Positions 37,035 through 44,638 of a DNA stretch of 64,000 nucleotides are shown piece by piece; the stretch's first letter is position 1; each line of letters begins with the position of its first letter. This stretch comes from Betaproteobacteria bacterium (GTDB lineage Bacteria > Pseudomonadota > Gammaproteobacteria > Burkholderiales > SG8-39), in contig SCTY01000068.1 of the NCBI GenBank assembly GCA_004297625.1, positions 372,001-436,000 of the forward strand, given 5' to 3'. A program made the position numbers and the translations under genes. The notes under the pieces are model-generated. The model was not told where the DNA came from. It ran no database searches and was given only the letters and a program-made list of their open reading frames with translations.

Positions 37035-38933
37035 TTATTCAGGTTTGAAGAAGACCGCCGCGAGCGGCGGAAGCGTCAGCGTAAGGGAGTGGCTGTATTC
37101 CTCGTAAGGCATCGGAACGGCGTCGGCACCGCCCTGGTTGCCCAGGCCGCTGCCGCCATAGTACTGCGCATCGCTGTTGAGGATCTCGCGCCAGTAGCCG
37201 GCGCGCGGCACGCCGACGCGGTAGTTGAGGCGCGGCACGGGCGTGAAGTTGAAGACCCCGAGGATCGGCGGCGCCGCCTCCCTGCCCAGGCGCAGGAACG
37301 ACAGCGCGCTCTGCTCCCAGTCGCCGCGCTGCACCCAGCGGAACCCGTCGGTAGAGAAGTCTTTCTGGTAGAGGGAAGGGTTCTCGCGGTACACCCGGTT
37401 CAGGTCGGCGACCCATCGCTGCACGCCTTCGTGCAGGGGGTGCTGCAGCACGTGCCACTCGAGGCTGTCCTCGTGCGTCCATTCGCGGCGCTGGCCGAAC
37501 TCGCCGCCCATGAAAAGAAGCTTCTTCCCCGGGTGCCCCCACATGGTGCCGAACAATAATCTCAAGTTGGCGAACTGCTGCCAGTCGTCGCCCGGCATGC
37601 GGCCGATGAGCGAGCCCTTGCCGTGCACCACCTCGTCGTGCGAGAGCGGCAGAACGAAGTTCTCGTGGAACGCGTACCACAGGCTGAACGTGAGCTCGTC
37701 GTGGTGATGCTTGCGGTACACCGGGTCGCGCTTCATGTACCCGAGCGTGTCGTGCATCCAGCCCATGTTCCACTTCATGCCGAAGCCGAGTCCGCCGACG
37801 TAGTTGGGGCGCGAGACCTGCGGCCACGCGGTGGATTCCTCGGCGATCGTCTGCACGTCCGGAAAATCGCGGTACACGCCTTCGTTGAGGAAGCGCAGGA
37901 ACTCGATCGCTTCGAGGTTCTCGCGGCCGCCGTAGCGGTTGGGAATCCATTCGCCCTGTTTGCGGCCGTAATCGAGATACAGCATCGAGGCCACCGCGTC
38001 GACGCGCAGACCGTCGGCGTGGTAGCGGTCGAACCAGAAGCGCGCGCTCGAGGCGAGGAAGGCGCGCACCTCGTTGCGCCCGTAATTGAAGATCGCGCTC
38101 GCCCAGTCGGGGTGATGCCCCTGCCGCGGGTCCGAGTGCTCGTAGAGGTGGGTGCCGTCGAAAAATGCGAGGCCGTGCGCGTCCCAGGGGAAATGCGAGG
38201 GCACCCAGTCGAGGATCACGCCGATGCCCGCCTGGTGCAGCACGTCGACGAAATGCATGAAATCCTGCGGCGCGCCGTAGCGGCTGCTGGGCGCGAAGTA
38301 GCCGGTGCACTGGTAGCCCCACGAGCCGTAGAACGGGTGCTCCATGATCGGCATCAGCTCCACGTGCGTGAAGCCCATGCGCTTCGCGTACTCGGCGAGC
38401 GTCGGGGCAATTTCTCTATAAGACAAAACCCTCGTCGGATCGGAAGGATCCCGGCGCCACGAGCCGAGGTGCAGCTCGTAGATCGAGTACGGCGCGTCGA
38501 GCGCGTTGCGGCTGCGCCGCGTGCGCATCCATTCGGCGTCGTTCCACTGGTACGCGAGGTCCCACACCACCGAAGCGGTTTTCGGCGGCGTCTCGGCGCG
38601 GAACGCGTAGGGATCCGCCTTGTCGACGCTATATCCGGCGTCCTTCGAAACGACGTGGAACTTGTAAATGCTTCCGTGGCCTGCCTCCGGCACGCGCGCC
38701 TGCCAGATGCCGGACTCGCCGCTCGAGCGCATCGGATGGCGCTTCGCGTCCCAGCCGTTGAAGTCGCCGATCACCGACACCGCAGCCGCGTTCGGCGCCC
38801 ACACCGCGAACTCGGTCGCGCCTTCCAGCAGATGCGCGCCGAGCCTTTCGTACAGGCGCGAGTGGGTTCCCTCGCGGAAGAGGTAGAGGTCATGCCCCGA
38901 CAGGGCCGGCTCTTGCGCCGTAGTAGTGGTCAT
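37035..38933 (-). CDS. glgB: 1,4-alpha-glucan branching enzyme
   Basis: A 632-aa branching enzyme, the first gene of the glucan/trehalose operon. ATG 38933 (MTTTTAQEPALSGHDLYLFR) has AGGA upstream; an in-frame start at 38969 is less likely. It has one CBM48 domain (FAVWAPNAAAVSVIGDFNGW). The catalytic core shows YELHLGSWRRDP, the nucleophile DGLRVDAVASMLYLDYGR, the acid TIAEESTAWPQVSRP and LPLSHDEVVHGKGSLIGRMP. The extra N1 domain of some GlgB proteins is absent. It introduces alpha-1,6 branches in glucan built by GlgE. Confidence 0.94.
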   Translation of the reverse strand: MTTTTAQEPALSGHDLYLFREGTHSRLYERLGAHLLEGATEFAVWAPNAAAVSVIGDFNGWDAKRHPMRSSGESGIWQARVPEAGHGSIYKFHVVSKDAGYSVDKADPYAFRAETPPKTASVVWDLAYQWNDAEWMRTRRSRNALDAPYSIYELHLGSWRRDPSDPTRVLSYREIAPTLAEYAKRMGFTHVELMPIMEHPFYGSWGYQCTGYFAPSSRYGAPQDFMHFVDVLHQAGIGVILDWVPSHFPWDAHGLAFFDGTHLYEHSDPRQGHHPDWASAIFNYGRNEVRAFLASSARFWFDRYHADGLRVDAVASMLYLDYGRKQGEWIPNRYGGRENLEAIEFLRFLNEGVYRDFPDVQTIAEESTAWPQVSRPNYVGGLGFGMKWNMGWMHDTLGYMKRDPVYRKHHHDELTFSLWYAFHENFVLPLSHDEVVHGKGSLIGRMPGDDWQQFANLRLLFGTMWGHPGKKLLFMGGEFGQRREWTHEDSLEWHVLQHPLHEGVQRWVADLNRVYRENPSLYQKDFSTDGFRWVQRGDWEQSALSFLRLGREAAPPILGVFNFTPVPRLNYRVGVPRAGYWREILNSDAQYYGGSGLGNQGGADAVPMPYEEYSHSLTLTLPPLAAVFFKPE

Positions 38934-38996
38934 GCCTGATTTTCCTTTATCACCGCTCGGCTGAGGCATCTACCGCGGCTCGCTATACTTTTGACC

Positions 38997-39836
38997 ATGC
39001 AGACCGACTACGTTCAGCGCTTTCTCTTCGAGGAGCTCGACATCCGCGGGCGCCTGGTGTGCCTCACCGGCGCCTGGCAGCGGATGCTGGACGGACGCGG
39101 CTACCCGGAAGATATCGCTTCTTTGCTCGGCCACACGACTGCGCTCAACGTGCTGCTCGGCGCAAACCAGAAAGGCGCCGGGCGCGTCACGCTTCAGGTG
39201 CAAGGTTCAGGCCCGGTCAAGCTCCTGGTCGCCGACTGTACCTCCGATTTGCGTATCCGCGGCATGGCGAGCTTCGAGAAGCCGCAGGCGCCGCCCCCGA
39301 ACGAAAGAAGCCTGCTCGGTGACGGCCGGCTGGCCGTCACGCTCGAGGACATCAGGAGCGGCCGGTTCTACCAGAGCCTGGTGCCGCTGGAAGGCGAGAC
39401 GCTCGAGCAGATCTTCGTGCATTACCTCACGCAGTCGGAGCAGCTGCCGGCTTTCCTGCGCCTCTTCGCCGACAGCGGCGCGCTGTGCGGGCTGCTGCTG
39501 GAGAAGCTGCCGCAGGCCGACAGCCGCGATCCCGACGGCTGGAACCGCGTGACGCACCTCGCCTCGACGCTCAAGCTCGACGAAACGCGCGACGTGCAGC
39601 CCTACGATCTGCTCACGCGTCTCTTTCCCGAGGAGCTGATGCGCGTGTTCCGGCTCTATCCCGTCGAGTACCACTGCCCCTACGACGCCGACAAGGTGAA
39701 GGACATGCTGCGCGGGCTCGGCCGCCAGGAGGTGGAGTCCATCCTCGCCGAGCAGGGCGAGCTCGTCATTCGCAACGAGATGTGCAACCACGAGTACCGC
39801 TTCGACGCGCGCGCGATCGAGGAGCTGTTCCACTGA
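38997..39836 (+). CDS. hslO: Hsp33-family chaperone with a degenerate zinc centre
   Basis: A 279-aa homologue of the redox-regulated holdase Hsp33. Family features are DYVQRFLFEELDIRGRLVCL, TLQVQGSGPVKLLVADC, QSLVPLEGETLEQIFVHYL and the SEQLP motif. The C-terminal redox switch normally has CxC and CxxC. Here Cys227 is followed by Tyr229 (YHCPYD) and Cys263 is preceded by Asn260 (RNEMCNHEY), so only two of the four ligands remain. Zinc binding is therefore doubtful. A TATACT 9 nt ahead of ATG 38997 could be a -10 box with a very short leader. A long hairpin repeat starts directly after the stop. Confidence 0.88.
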   Translation: MQTDYVQRFLFEELDIRGRLVCLTGAWQRMLDGRGYPEDIASLLGHTTALNVLLGANQKGAGRVTLQVQGSGPVKLLVADCTSDLRIRGMASFEKPQAPPPNERSLLGDGRLAVTLEDIRSGRFYQSLVPLEGETLEQIFVHYLTQSEQLPAFLRLFADSGALCGLLLEKLPQADSRDPDGWNRVTHLASTLKLDETRDVQPYDLLTRLFPEELMRVFRLYPVEYHCPYDADKVKDMLRGLGRQEVESILAEQGELVIRNEMCNHEYRFDARAIEELFH

Positions 39837-39910
39837 GGGAATTCGGGGTCAGAGCCTTAATTCAGATAGCTTTCGCGTTGCGTGAATTAAGGCTCTGACC
39901 CCGAATTCCC
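39837..39910. repeat. Dispersed hairpin repeat (GGGGTCAGAGC family, copy 2) with 28-bp perfect arms
   Basis: Arms 39837-39864 and 39883-39910 are exact complements, beginning GGGAATTCGGGGTCAGAGC, with an 18-nt loop. The element starts directly after the hslO stop. The 23-bp core of copy 3 at 44472 differs by very few bases. No target duplication or transposase is evident. Confidence 0.9.
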
Positions 39911-39945
39911 CGAATTCCTGGCATGGATCTGGCTTAATCGCGGGC

Positions 39946-40395
39946 ATGAAAACTGCCCTGCTGTATTTCAGCGCGGCGCTCGCCCTGTTCGCGTGCGGCC
40001 GGCAAGAGCCCGTCGCGCAAACGAGAATCGACGAGACGAAGCAGGTGGAAAAGGCGGCCGACGCCGGCAAGCCGCTCAGCGACTCGGGCCTCACGCAGAT
40101 CGTGAAGTCGGCGCTGGAGTCGGAATCGAGCCTCGACGCGCGCAAGATCGACGTGGAAAACCGCAACGGCAACGTCACGCTCCACGGCTCGGTCCAGTCG
40201 GAGGACCAGCGCGAGAAGGCCGCACGCATCGCCAGCGCGGTCGGCGGCGTGCGCAACGTGGTGAACAACCTCACGGTCGACCCGTCGGCCTCCACCGGCG
40301 CGACGTCGCCGCAAAAGGAGATCGACCGCCTGATCCGTTCGGAGGATGGCAGCGCGCCGGGCGCGTCAGGAAAATTACCGGGCAAGCGGGAATAG
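39946..40395 (+). CDS. BON-domain lipoprotein
   Basis: A 149-aa lipoprotein with signal sequence MKTALLYFSAALALFACG, where the Cys is the lipidation site. One BON domain follows (LTQIVKSALESESSLDARKI, VENRNGNVTLHGSV, RIASAVGGVRNVVNNLTV), related to OsmY and Kon proteins that bind membranes in the periplasm. The C-terminal tail is low complexity. The stop codon TAG (40393-40395) lies inside the tRNA-Gly gene, an overlap of 10 bases. Confidence 0.82.
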   Translation: MKTALLYFSAALALFACGRQEPVAQTRIDETKQVEKAADAGKPLSDSGLTQIVKSALESESSLDARKIDVENRNGNVTLHGSVQSEDQREKAARIASAVGGVRNVVNNLTVDPSASTGATSPQKEIDRLIRSEDGSAPGASGKLPGKRE

Positions 40396-40460
40396 CTCAG
40401 CCGGTAGAGCGCAACCCTTCCCGGGTTGAGGGATGAGTTCGAGACTCGTTTCCCGCTCCA
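40386..40460 (+). tRNA. tRNA-Gly with an atypical anticodon loop
   Basis: A complete cloverleaf with encoded CCA: acceptor GCGGGAA/TTCCCGC, D stem GCTC/GAGC, T arm with TTCGAGA. The anticodon stem CAACC/GGTTG (40412-40416, 40424-40428) encloses CTTCCCG. Strict numbering gives anticodon TCC with C at position 37; a shift by one would give CCC. Either reads glycine. The variable loop is short (AGGG). Confidence 0.85.
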
Positions 40461-40468
40461 TCCCTTCA

Positions 40469-40498
40469 GCGGCGAAGCCTTGCGGCTTCGCCGCTTTT
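40469..40498 (+). terminator. Rho-independent terminator after tRNA-Gly
   Basis: An 11-bp stem GCGGCGAAGCC/GGCTTCGCCGC (40469-40479, 40484-40494) with loop TTGC is followed by TTTT and further T residues. It ends the tRNA-Gly transcript and insulates it from the convergent selenoprotein gene. Confidence 0.85.
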
Positions 40499-40502
40499 CG
40501 TT

Positions 40503-41282
40503 TCACCCGGGCTTGCGCGCGAAAAACGGATAGCCGTAGACCTCGAACTGCCGCGCCTTCTTCTCGCCCTTCGCCTCGCCGAACGTATCGCACGGCGCAC
40601 CGATCTTCACCTCGACGAAACCCACTTCCTTCAGCATCGCCAGCCAGCCTTCACACGGAATGCCGCCGGCGATTCAGGCCGTCCACAAATCAATGTCGCG
40701 TATCGCCGACGCGGGCACCGGCTTGCCGTTCGCTATGTCGGCGAACTGCAAGCGCCCGCCCGGGCGCAGCACGCGCCGGATCTCCTGGAACACGCGCTTC
40801 TTGTCGGCGCACAGGTTGATCACGCCGTTGCTGATGACCACGTCGGCCCACCCGTCCTCGACCGGCATTTCCTCCAGCAGGCCCTCGCGGAACTCGACGT
40901 GCCCGAGCTCCATGCCGCGCGCCGAGCCGCGCGATTTCTCGAGCATCTCGGGCAGCATGTCGATGCCGACCACCCGGCCGCCCGGCCCGACCTGCTTCGC
41001 CGCGACGAAGCAATCGAAGCCCGCGCCCGAGCCGGCATCGACGACTTTCTCCCCGGCGGCGAGCGCGCGCAGCGAAAACGGGTTCGCGACTCCGGCGAAA
41101 GACTCGACCGCCACGTCCGGCATGGCGTCGACGATCCTCATGTCGTAGCCCAGCCGCTTGGCGAGCGGCCGCCCGGTGTGGAAGTGATGATCGCCGTGCG
41201 GATTGCTCGCCACGTCACGGTACTTGGCCTTGACCTCTTCCCTCAGCGCCGCCGGATCGACCGGCAGCTCATCGGCTCCCAT
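40503..41282 (-). CDS. Selenocysteine-containing ArsM/UbiE-like methyltransferase (in-frame TGA at codon 203)
   Basis: An S-adenosylmethionine-dependent methyltransferase of 259 residues including one Sec. ATG 41282 is preceded by GGAGGAG. The SAM motif is VVDAGSGAGFDC (about 80-91), then GIDMLPEMLEKSR and VISNGVINLCADKKRVFQEI. Codon 203 is TGA (40676-40674). After it the frame continues IAGGIPCEGWLAMLKEVGF and on to VYGYPFFARKPG, stopping at 40503. In arsenite methyltransferases this position is a conserved Cys (C-I-A-G-A), so Sec replaces a catalytic thiol. The other ArsM cysteines (GCGNP, SNC) are Ala and Gly here, so arsenite is not certain as substrate. It is divergent from selA by 53 bp. 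Confidence 0.85.
40636..40673 (-). promoter_or_regulatory. Candidate bacterial SECIS element downstream of the methyltransferase UGA
   Basis: Directly after UGA, AUCGCC pairs with GGCGAU 27 nt further on. An upper stem GCAUUC/GAAGGC (one A-G mismatch) with apical loop CGUGU begins at the 11th nucleotide. The geometry resembles known SelB-binding hairpins. Function is inferred. Confidence 0.55.
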
Positions 41283-41335
41283 GCGTCTCCTCCTCTCTCT
41301 TTGAGAAACACCGTTCGCTATCATAGGCGACCACC

Positions 41336-42685
41336 ATGGCAAGTCCATCCCCTTCGCTCGCCGCGCTGCCGTCCGTGGATCGTCTGCTGCAGCGCCGCGA
41401 GAGCGGAGCGCTGATCGAGGCACACGGCCGCCCCGCAGTGACCGGTGCGATTCGCGCCGTGCTGGCCGAGATACGCGCGTCCACGAACCCCGTTGTCGAT
41501 ACCGACCGGATCGTGGAACGCGTCGCCGAGCGGCTCGAGGCGGATGCCCAGCCTTCGTTGCGGCCGGTGTTCAACCTCACGGGAACGGTGTTGCACACCA
41601 ACCTCGGCCGCGCGCAACTGCCCGAGGAAGCGATCGAGGCGATGGCCGCCGCCGCGCGCAACCCGGTGAACCTGGAATACGACCTTGCCGCCGGCAGGCG
41701 CGGAAAGCGCGACGCGCACGTCGAAGGGCTGCTTTGCCGGCTGACCGGGGCGGAAGCAGCCACGGTCGTGAACAACAATGCGGCCGCAGTGCTGCTCATG
41801 TTGAACACGCTCGCCGCGCGCAAGGAAGTGCCGACCTCGCGCGGCGAGCTGATCGAGATCGGCGGCGCCTTCCGCCTGCCCGACATCATGGCCCGCTCGG
41901 GCTGCCGGCTGCGCGAAGTGGGCACCACGAACCGTACGCATCTTTCGGATTACGCGCAGGCGATCGGGCCGAAGACCGGCCTCGTGCTCAAGGTGCACAC
42001 CAGCAATTACTCGATCGAAGGCTTCACCGCCTCCGTTGCGGAGAAAGACCTGTCGACGCTGTGCCGCGAACGGAACGTGCCCTTCGCCGTCGACCTCGGC
42101 AGCGGCACGCTCGTCGACCTGTCGCGCTTTGGCCTGCCGCACGAGCCGACCGTGGAGGAGACCCTCAAGCACGGCGCCGATCTCGTGACGTTCAGCGGCG
42201 ACAAGCTGCTCGGCGGAGCGCAGGCGGGAATCATCGCCGGCCGTGCCGCCTTGGTCGAAAAAATGCGACGCAATCCGCTGAAGCGCGCGCTGCGCGTCGA
42301 CAAGGTCACGCTCGCGGCGCTCTGCGCGGTGTTGCGGCTTTACTCGGATCCCGACCGGCTCGCCGCGCGGCTGCCGACGCTGCGCCTGCTCACCCGGCCG
42401 GTGGGCGAGATTCGCGCCCTCGCTGCGCGCGTTGCGGGCGCTTTTCCGAAGAAATTCGAAGTCAGCGTGATCGATTGCGAAAGCGAGATCGGCAGCGGCG
42501 CGCTCCCGGAGAAAAAGCTGCCGAGCGCCGGGCTCGCCATCCGCCCGGGCGGCGCGAGAACCGCGGCGTCGTTCCGCAGCCTTCCGATTCCCGTCATCGG
42601 GCGCCTGCAGGACGGCGCGTTCATTCTCGACCTGCGCTGCCTGGAGGACGAAAGCGCGTTCGCCAGCCAATTGAGCAAGCTGTGA
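41336..42685 (+). CDS. selA: L-seryl-tRNA(Sec) selenium transferase
   Basis: A PLP enzyme of 449 aa that converts Ser-tRNA(Sec) to Sec-tRNA(Sec) using selenophosphate. VFNLTGTVLHTNLGRAQLP and NLEYDLAAGRRGKRD are family signatures. The PLP lysine is Lys290 in VTFSGDKLLGGAQAG, close to Lys295 of the E. coli enzyme. ATG 41336 follows a possible -10 TATCAT (41319-41324). It overlaps selB by 4 nt (GTGA) and is followed by tRNA-Sec, so all three decoding components are in one stretch. No selD is in the window. Confidence 0.96.
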   Translation: MASPSPSLAALPSVDRLLQRRESGALIEAHGRPAVTGAIRAVLAEIRASTNPVVDTDRIVERVAERLEADAQPSLRPVFNLTGTVLHTNLGRAQLPEEAIEAMAAAARNPVNLEYDLAAGRRGKRDAHVEGLLCRLTGAEAATVVNNNAAAVLLMLNTLAARKEVPTSRGELIEIGGAFRLPDIMARSGCRLREVGTTNRTHLSDYAQAIGPKTGLVLKVHTSNYSIEGFTASVAEKDLSTLCRERNVPFAVDLGSGTLVDLSRFGLPHEPTVEETLKHGADLVTFSGDKLLGGAQAGIIAGRAALVEKMRRNPLKRALRVDKVTLAALCAVLRLYSDPDRLAARLPTLRLLTRPVGEIRALAARVAGAFPKKFEVSVIDCESEIGSGALPEKKLPSAGLAIRPGGARTAASFRSLPIPVIGRLQDGAFILDLRCLEDESAFASQLSKL

Positions 42686-44529
42686 TCGTCGCGACCGCGG
42701 GACACGTCGACCATGGCAAGACGAGCCTCGTAAGGGCGCTCACCGGCGTCGACACCGACCGCCTGCCCGAGGAGAAGAAGCGCGGGCTGACGATCGACCT
42801 CGGCTTCGCGTACCTCGATTCCCTGGGATTCGTCGACGTGCCGGGCCACGAGCGCTTCGTGCACAACATGCTTGCCGGCGTGGCCGGAATCGACTTCGCG
42901 CTGCTCGTCGTCGCCGCGGACGATGGCCCGATGCCGCAGACGCGCGAGCACCTTGCGATTCTCGAGCTCCTCGGCGTGCCGCGCGGGGCGGTGGCGTTGA
43001 CGAAGATCGACCGCGTGGCGCCCGAACGTGCCGACGAGGCAAGCGCCGAAGTGGCCGCGCTTCTTGCGCCGACTCGCTTTGCCGGCTCGCCGGTCTTTCC
43101 AGTCTCTAACGAAAGCAATTCCGGCATTCCTCAACTGCTTGCCTATCTGAAGCAAACGGCAAACAAAGTGGGCGAAAGGAAGGCGGGCGGAAATTTTCGC
43201 CTGAGCGTGGACCGCTGCTTCACCATCGCCGGCGCCGGCCTGGTCGTCACGGGGACTGCGATGAGCGGCGAGGTGGCGCTCGGCGACGAGGTGCGCGCGC
43301 TCCTCGCCGACGCAAAGGCGCGAGTGCGCTCGATCCACGCGCACAACGCTCCGGCCGCGCGCGGCCGTGCGGGGCAGCGCCTTGCGCTGAACCTCGCCGG
43401 GCTGCACGCCGATGCGCGCATCGCCCGCGGCGACTGGATCGTGGCCGGGGAAGTTCCTCCGGCGGTGACGCGCCTCGACGTTCGCTTGAATGCAATAGAG
43501 TCTTTAAAGCATTGGTCTCCCGTGCACGTTCACCTCGGGGCCGCTGACGTTATCGGCCGCGTCGCGATCCTCGACGCCAAGGAAATCGCCCCGGGGAAAA
43601 GCGCGCTCGCGCAGCTCGTGCTCGAAAAGCCGATCGGCGCGGTGCGCGGCGACCGCTTCATCGTGCGCGACCAGTCCGCGCGCAGCACGCTCGGCGGCGG
43701 CGCGGTCATCGACGTGTTCCCGCCGGCGCGCGGGCGCGCCAAGCCCGAGCGCCTCGCTTATCTCGCCGCGATGGAGATCGGCGACGACGCGCGCGCGCTG
43801 GAAGCGCTGCTCGCGCAAAGTCCCACGGGTCTCGACCTCGCGCGCTTTGCTGCCAACCGCAACCTGCCGGCGATGTCGGGCTGGCGCTTCTCGGAGACCC
43901 ACCGGCGCGCGCTGCGCGACAAGGCGCTTGCCAACATCGCTGCCTGGCATGCGCGCTCGCCCGATACGGTAGGGCCGCCGGAAGACCGCATCCTGGAGGG
44001 CGTGCGCCTGCCGCGCGAGGTCGTCGTCGCGCTGGCGCAGGAGCTTGCCGCCGAAGGCGCGATCGTGCGCGAGGCGCTCGGCGTGCGCCTGCCTTCGCAC
44101 CGCGTGGAGCTGAGCGCATCCGACATGGCGCTATGGCAGAAAGCAAAGCCCGCGCTGGAAGAAGCGGGGACGCGCCCGCCTCCGCTCGGCGACCTTGCCC
44201 TCCAACTAAGTATTGACCCTAAGAGGCTCGAGGCCGTTCTATCGCGCGCGGCGCGCCAGGGCATGGTGGTGCGCGTGTCGAAGAACCGCTTCTTTCTGCC
44301 GCAGATGCTGCGGCAGCTGGAAGACATCGCGCGCGCGGAAGTCGCATCGGGCAGCCCGCTCACCGCCGCCGCTTTCCGCGACCGCTCGGGCATCGGGCGC
44401 AACCTGACCATCGAGGTGCTCGAATACTTCGATCGGATAAAATTCACCCGCCGCGTCGGCGACGTAAGAGTAATTCGGGGTCAGAGCCCTAATTACGGCG
44501 ACGCGAAGCTGAAGGAATTAGGGCTCTGA
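42682..44529 (+). CDS. selB: Selenocysteine-specific translation elongation factor
   Basis: A 615-aa GTPase that delivers Sec-tRNA(Sec) to UGA codons with a SECIS hairpin. GTG 42682 lies in the selA stop. The G motifs are AGHVDHGKTSL, DVPGHERFVHNML and ALTKID. EF-Tu-like domains II and III follow, then the winged-helix repeats of the SECIS-binding region up to SKNRFFLPQML and IGRNLTIEVLEYFDRIKFTR. The last about 18 codons (VIRGQSPNYGDAKLKELGL) and the TGA stop fall inside a dispersed hairpin repeat, so the C-terminal tail is repeat-derived. Confidence 0.95.
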   Translation: MIVATAGHVDHGKTSLVRALTGVDTDRLPEEKKRGLTIDLGFAYLDSLGFVDVPGHERFVHNMLAGVAGIDFALLVVAADDGPMPQTREHLAILELLGVPRGAVALTKIDRVAPERADEASAEVAALLAPTRFAGSPVFPVSNESNSGIPQLLAYLKQTANKVGERKAGGNFRLSVDRCFTIAGAGLVVTGTAMSGEVALGDEVRALLADAKARVRSIHAHNAPAARGRAGQRLALNLAGLHADARIARGDWIVAGEVPPAVTRLDVRLNAIESLKHWSPVHVHLGAADVIGRVAILDAKEIAPGKSALAQLVLEKPIGAVRGDRFIVRDQSARSTLGGGAVIDVFPPARGRAKPERLAYLAAMEIGDDARALEALLAQSPTGLDLARFAANRNLPAMSGWRFSETHRRALRDKALANIAAWHARSPDTVGPPEDRILEGVRLPREVVVALAQELAAEGAIVREALGVRLPSHRVELSASDMALWQKAKPALEEAGTRPPPLGDLALQLSIDPKRLEAVLSRAARQGMVVRVSKNRFFLPQMLRQLEDIARAEVASGSPLTAAAFRDRSGIGRNLTIEVLEYFDRIKFTRRVGDVRVIRGQSPNYGDAKLKELGL

Positions 44530-44538
44530 CCCCGAATT
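44472..44538. repeat. Dispersed hairpin repeat (GGGGTCAGAGC family, copy 3) overlapping the selB 3' end
   Basis: Perfect 23-bp arms at 44472-44494 and 44516-44538 begin AATTCGGGGTCAGAGCCC, with a 21-nt loop. The selB stop TGA is the CTGA of the right arm (44527-44529). The first base of tRNA-Sec is 44540, only one base after the repeat ends. Confidence 0.88.
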
Positions 44539-44539
44539 C

Positions 44540-44635
44540 GGAAGAGACTCGCACCCCGGTGGGGCGCACGGACTTCAAATCCGGTGAGGGGCGTCAGACG
44601 TCCCTGGTGGGTTCGACTCCCACTCTTTTCCGCCA
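44540..44635 (+). tRNA. selC: tRNA-Sec (anticodon TCA)
   Basis: A 96-base gene with encoded CCA. The acceptor stem is 8 bp (GGAAGAGA/TCTTTTCC with one G-T pair), as in bacterial tRNA-Sec. The anticodon stem CGGA/TCCG encloses CTTCAAA, giving TCA at 44575-44577. A long variable arm (GTGAGGGGCGTCAGACGTCC) follows, and the T loop is TTCGACT. It lies downstream of selB and is probably cotranscribed with selAB. Confidence 0.95.
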
Positions 44636-44638
44636 CGC

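Noticed and set aside
40503..40676. Pseudogene or frameshift explanation for the methyltransferase
   Set aside because: The frame continues without shift through a conserved C-terminal domain, the stop is TGA at a known Cys position, and complete Sec machinery is adjacent.
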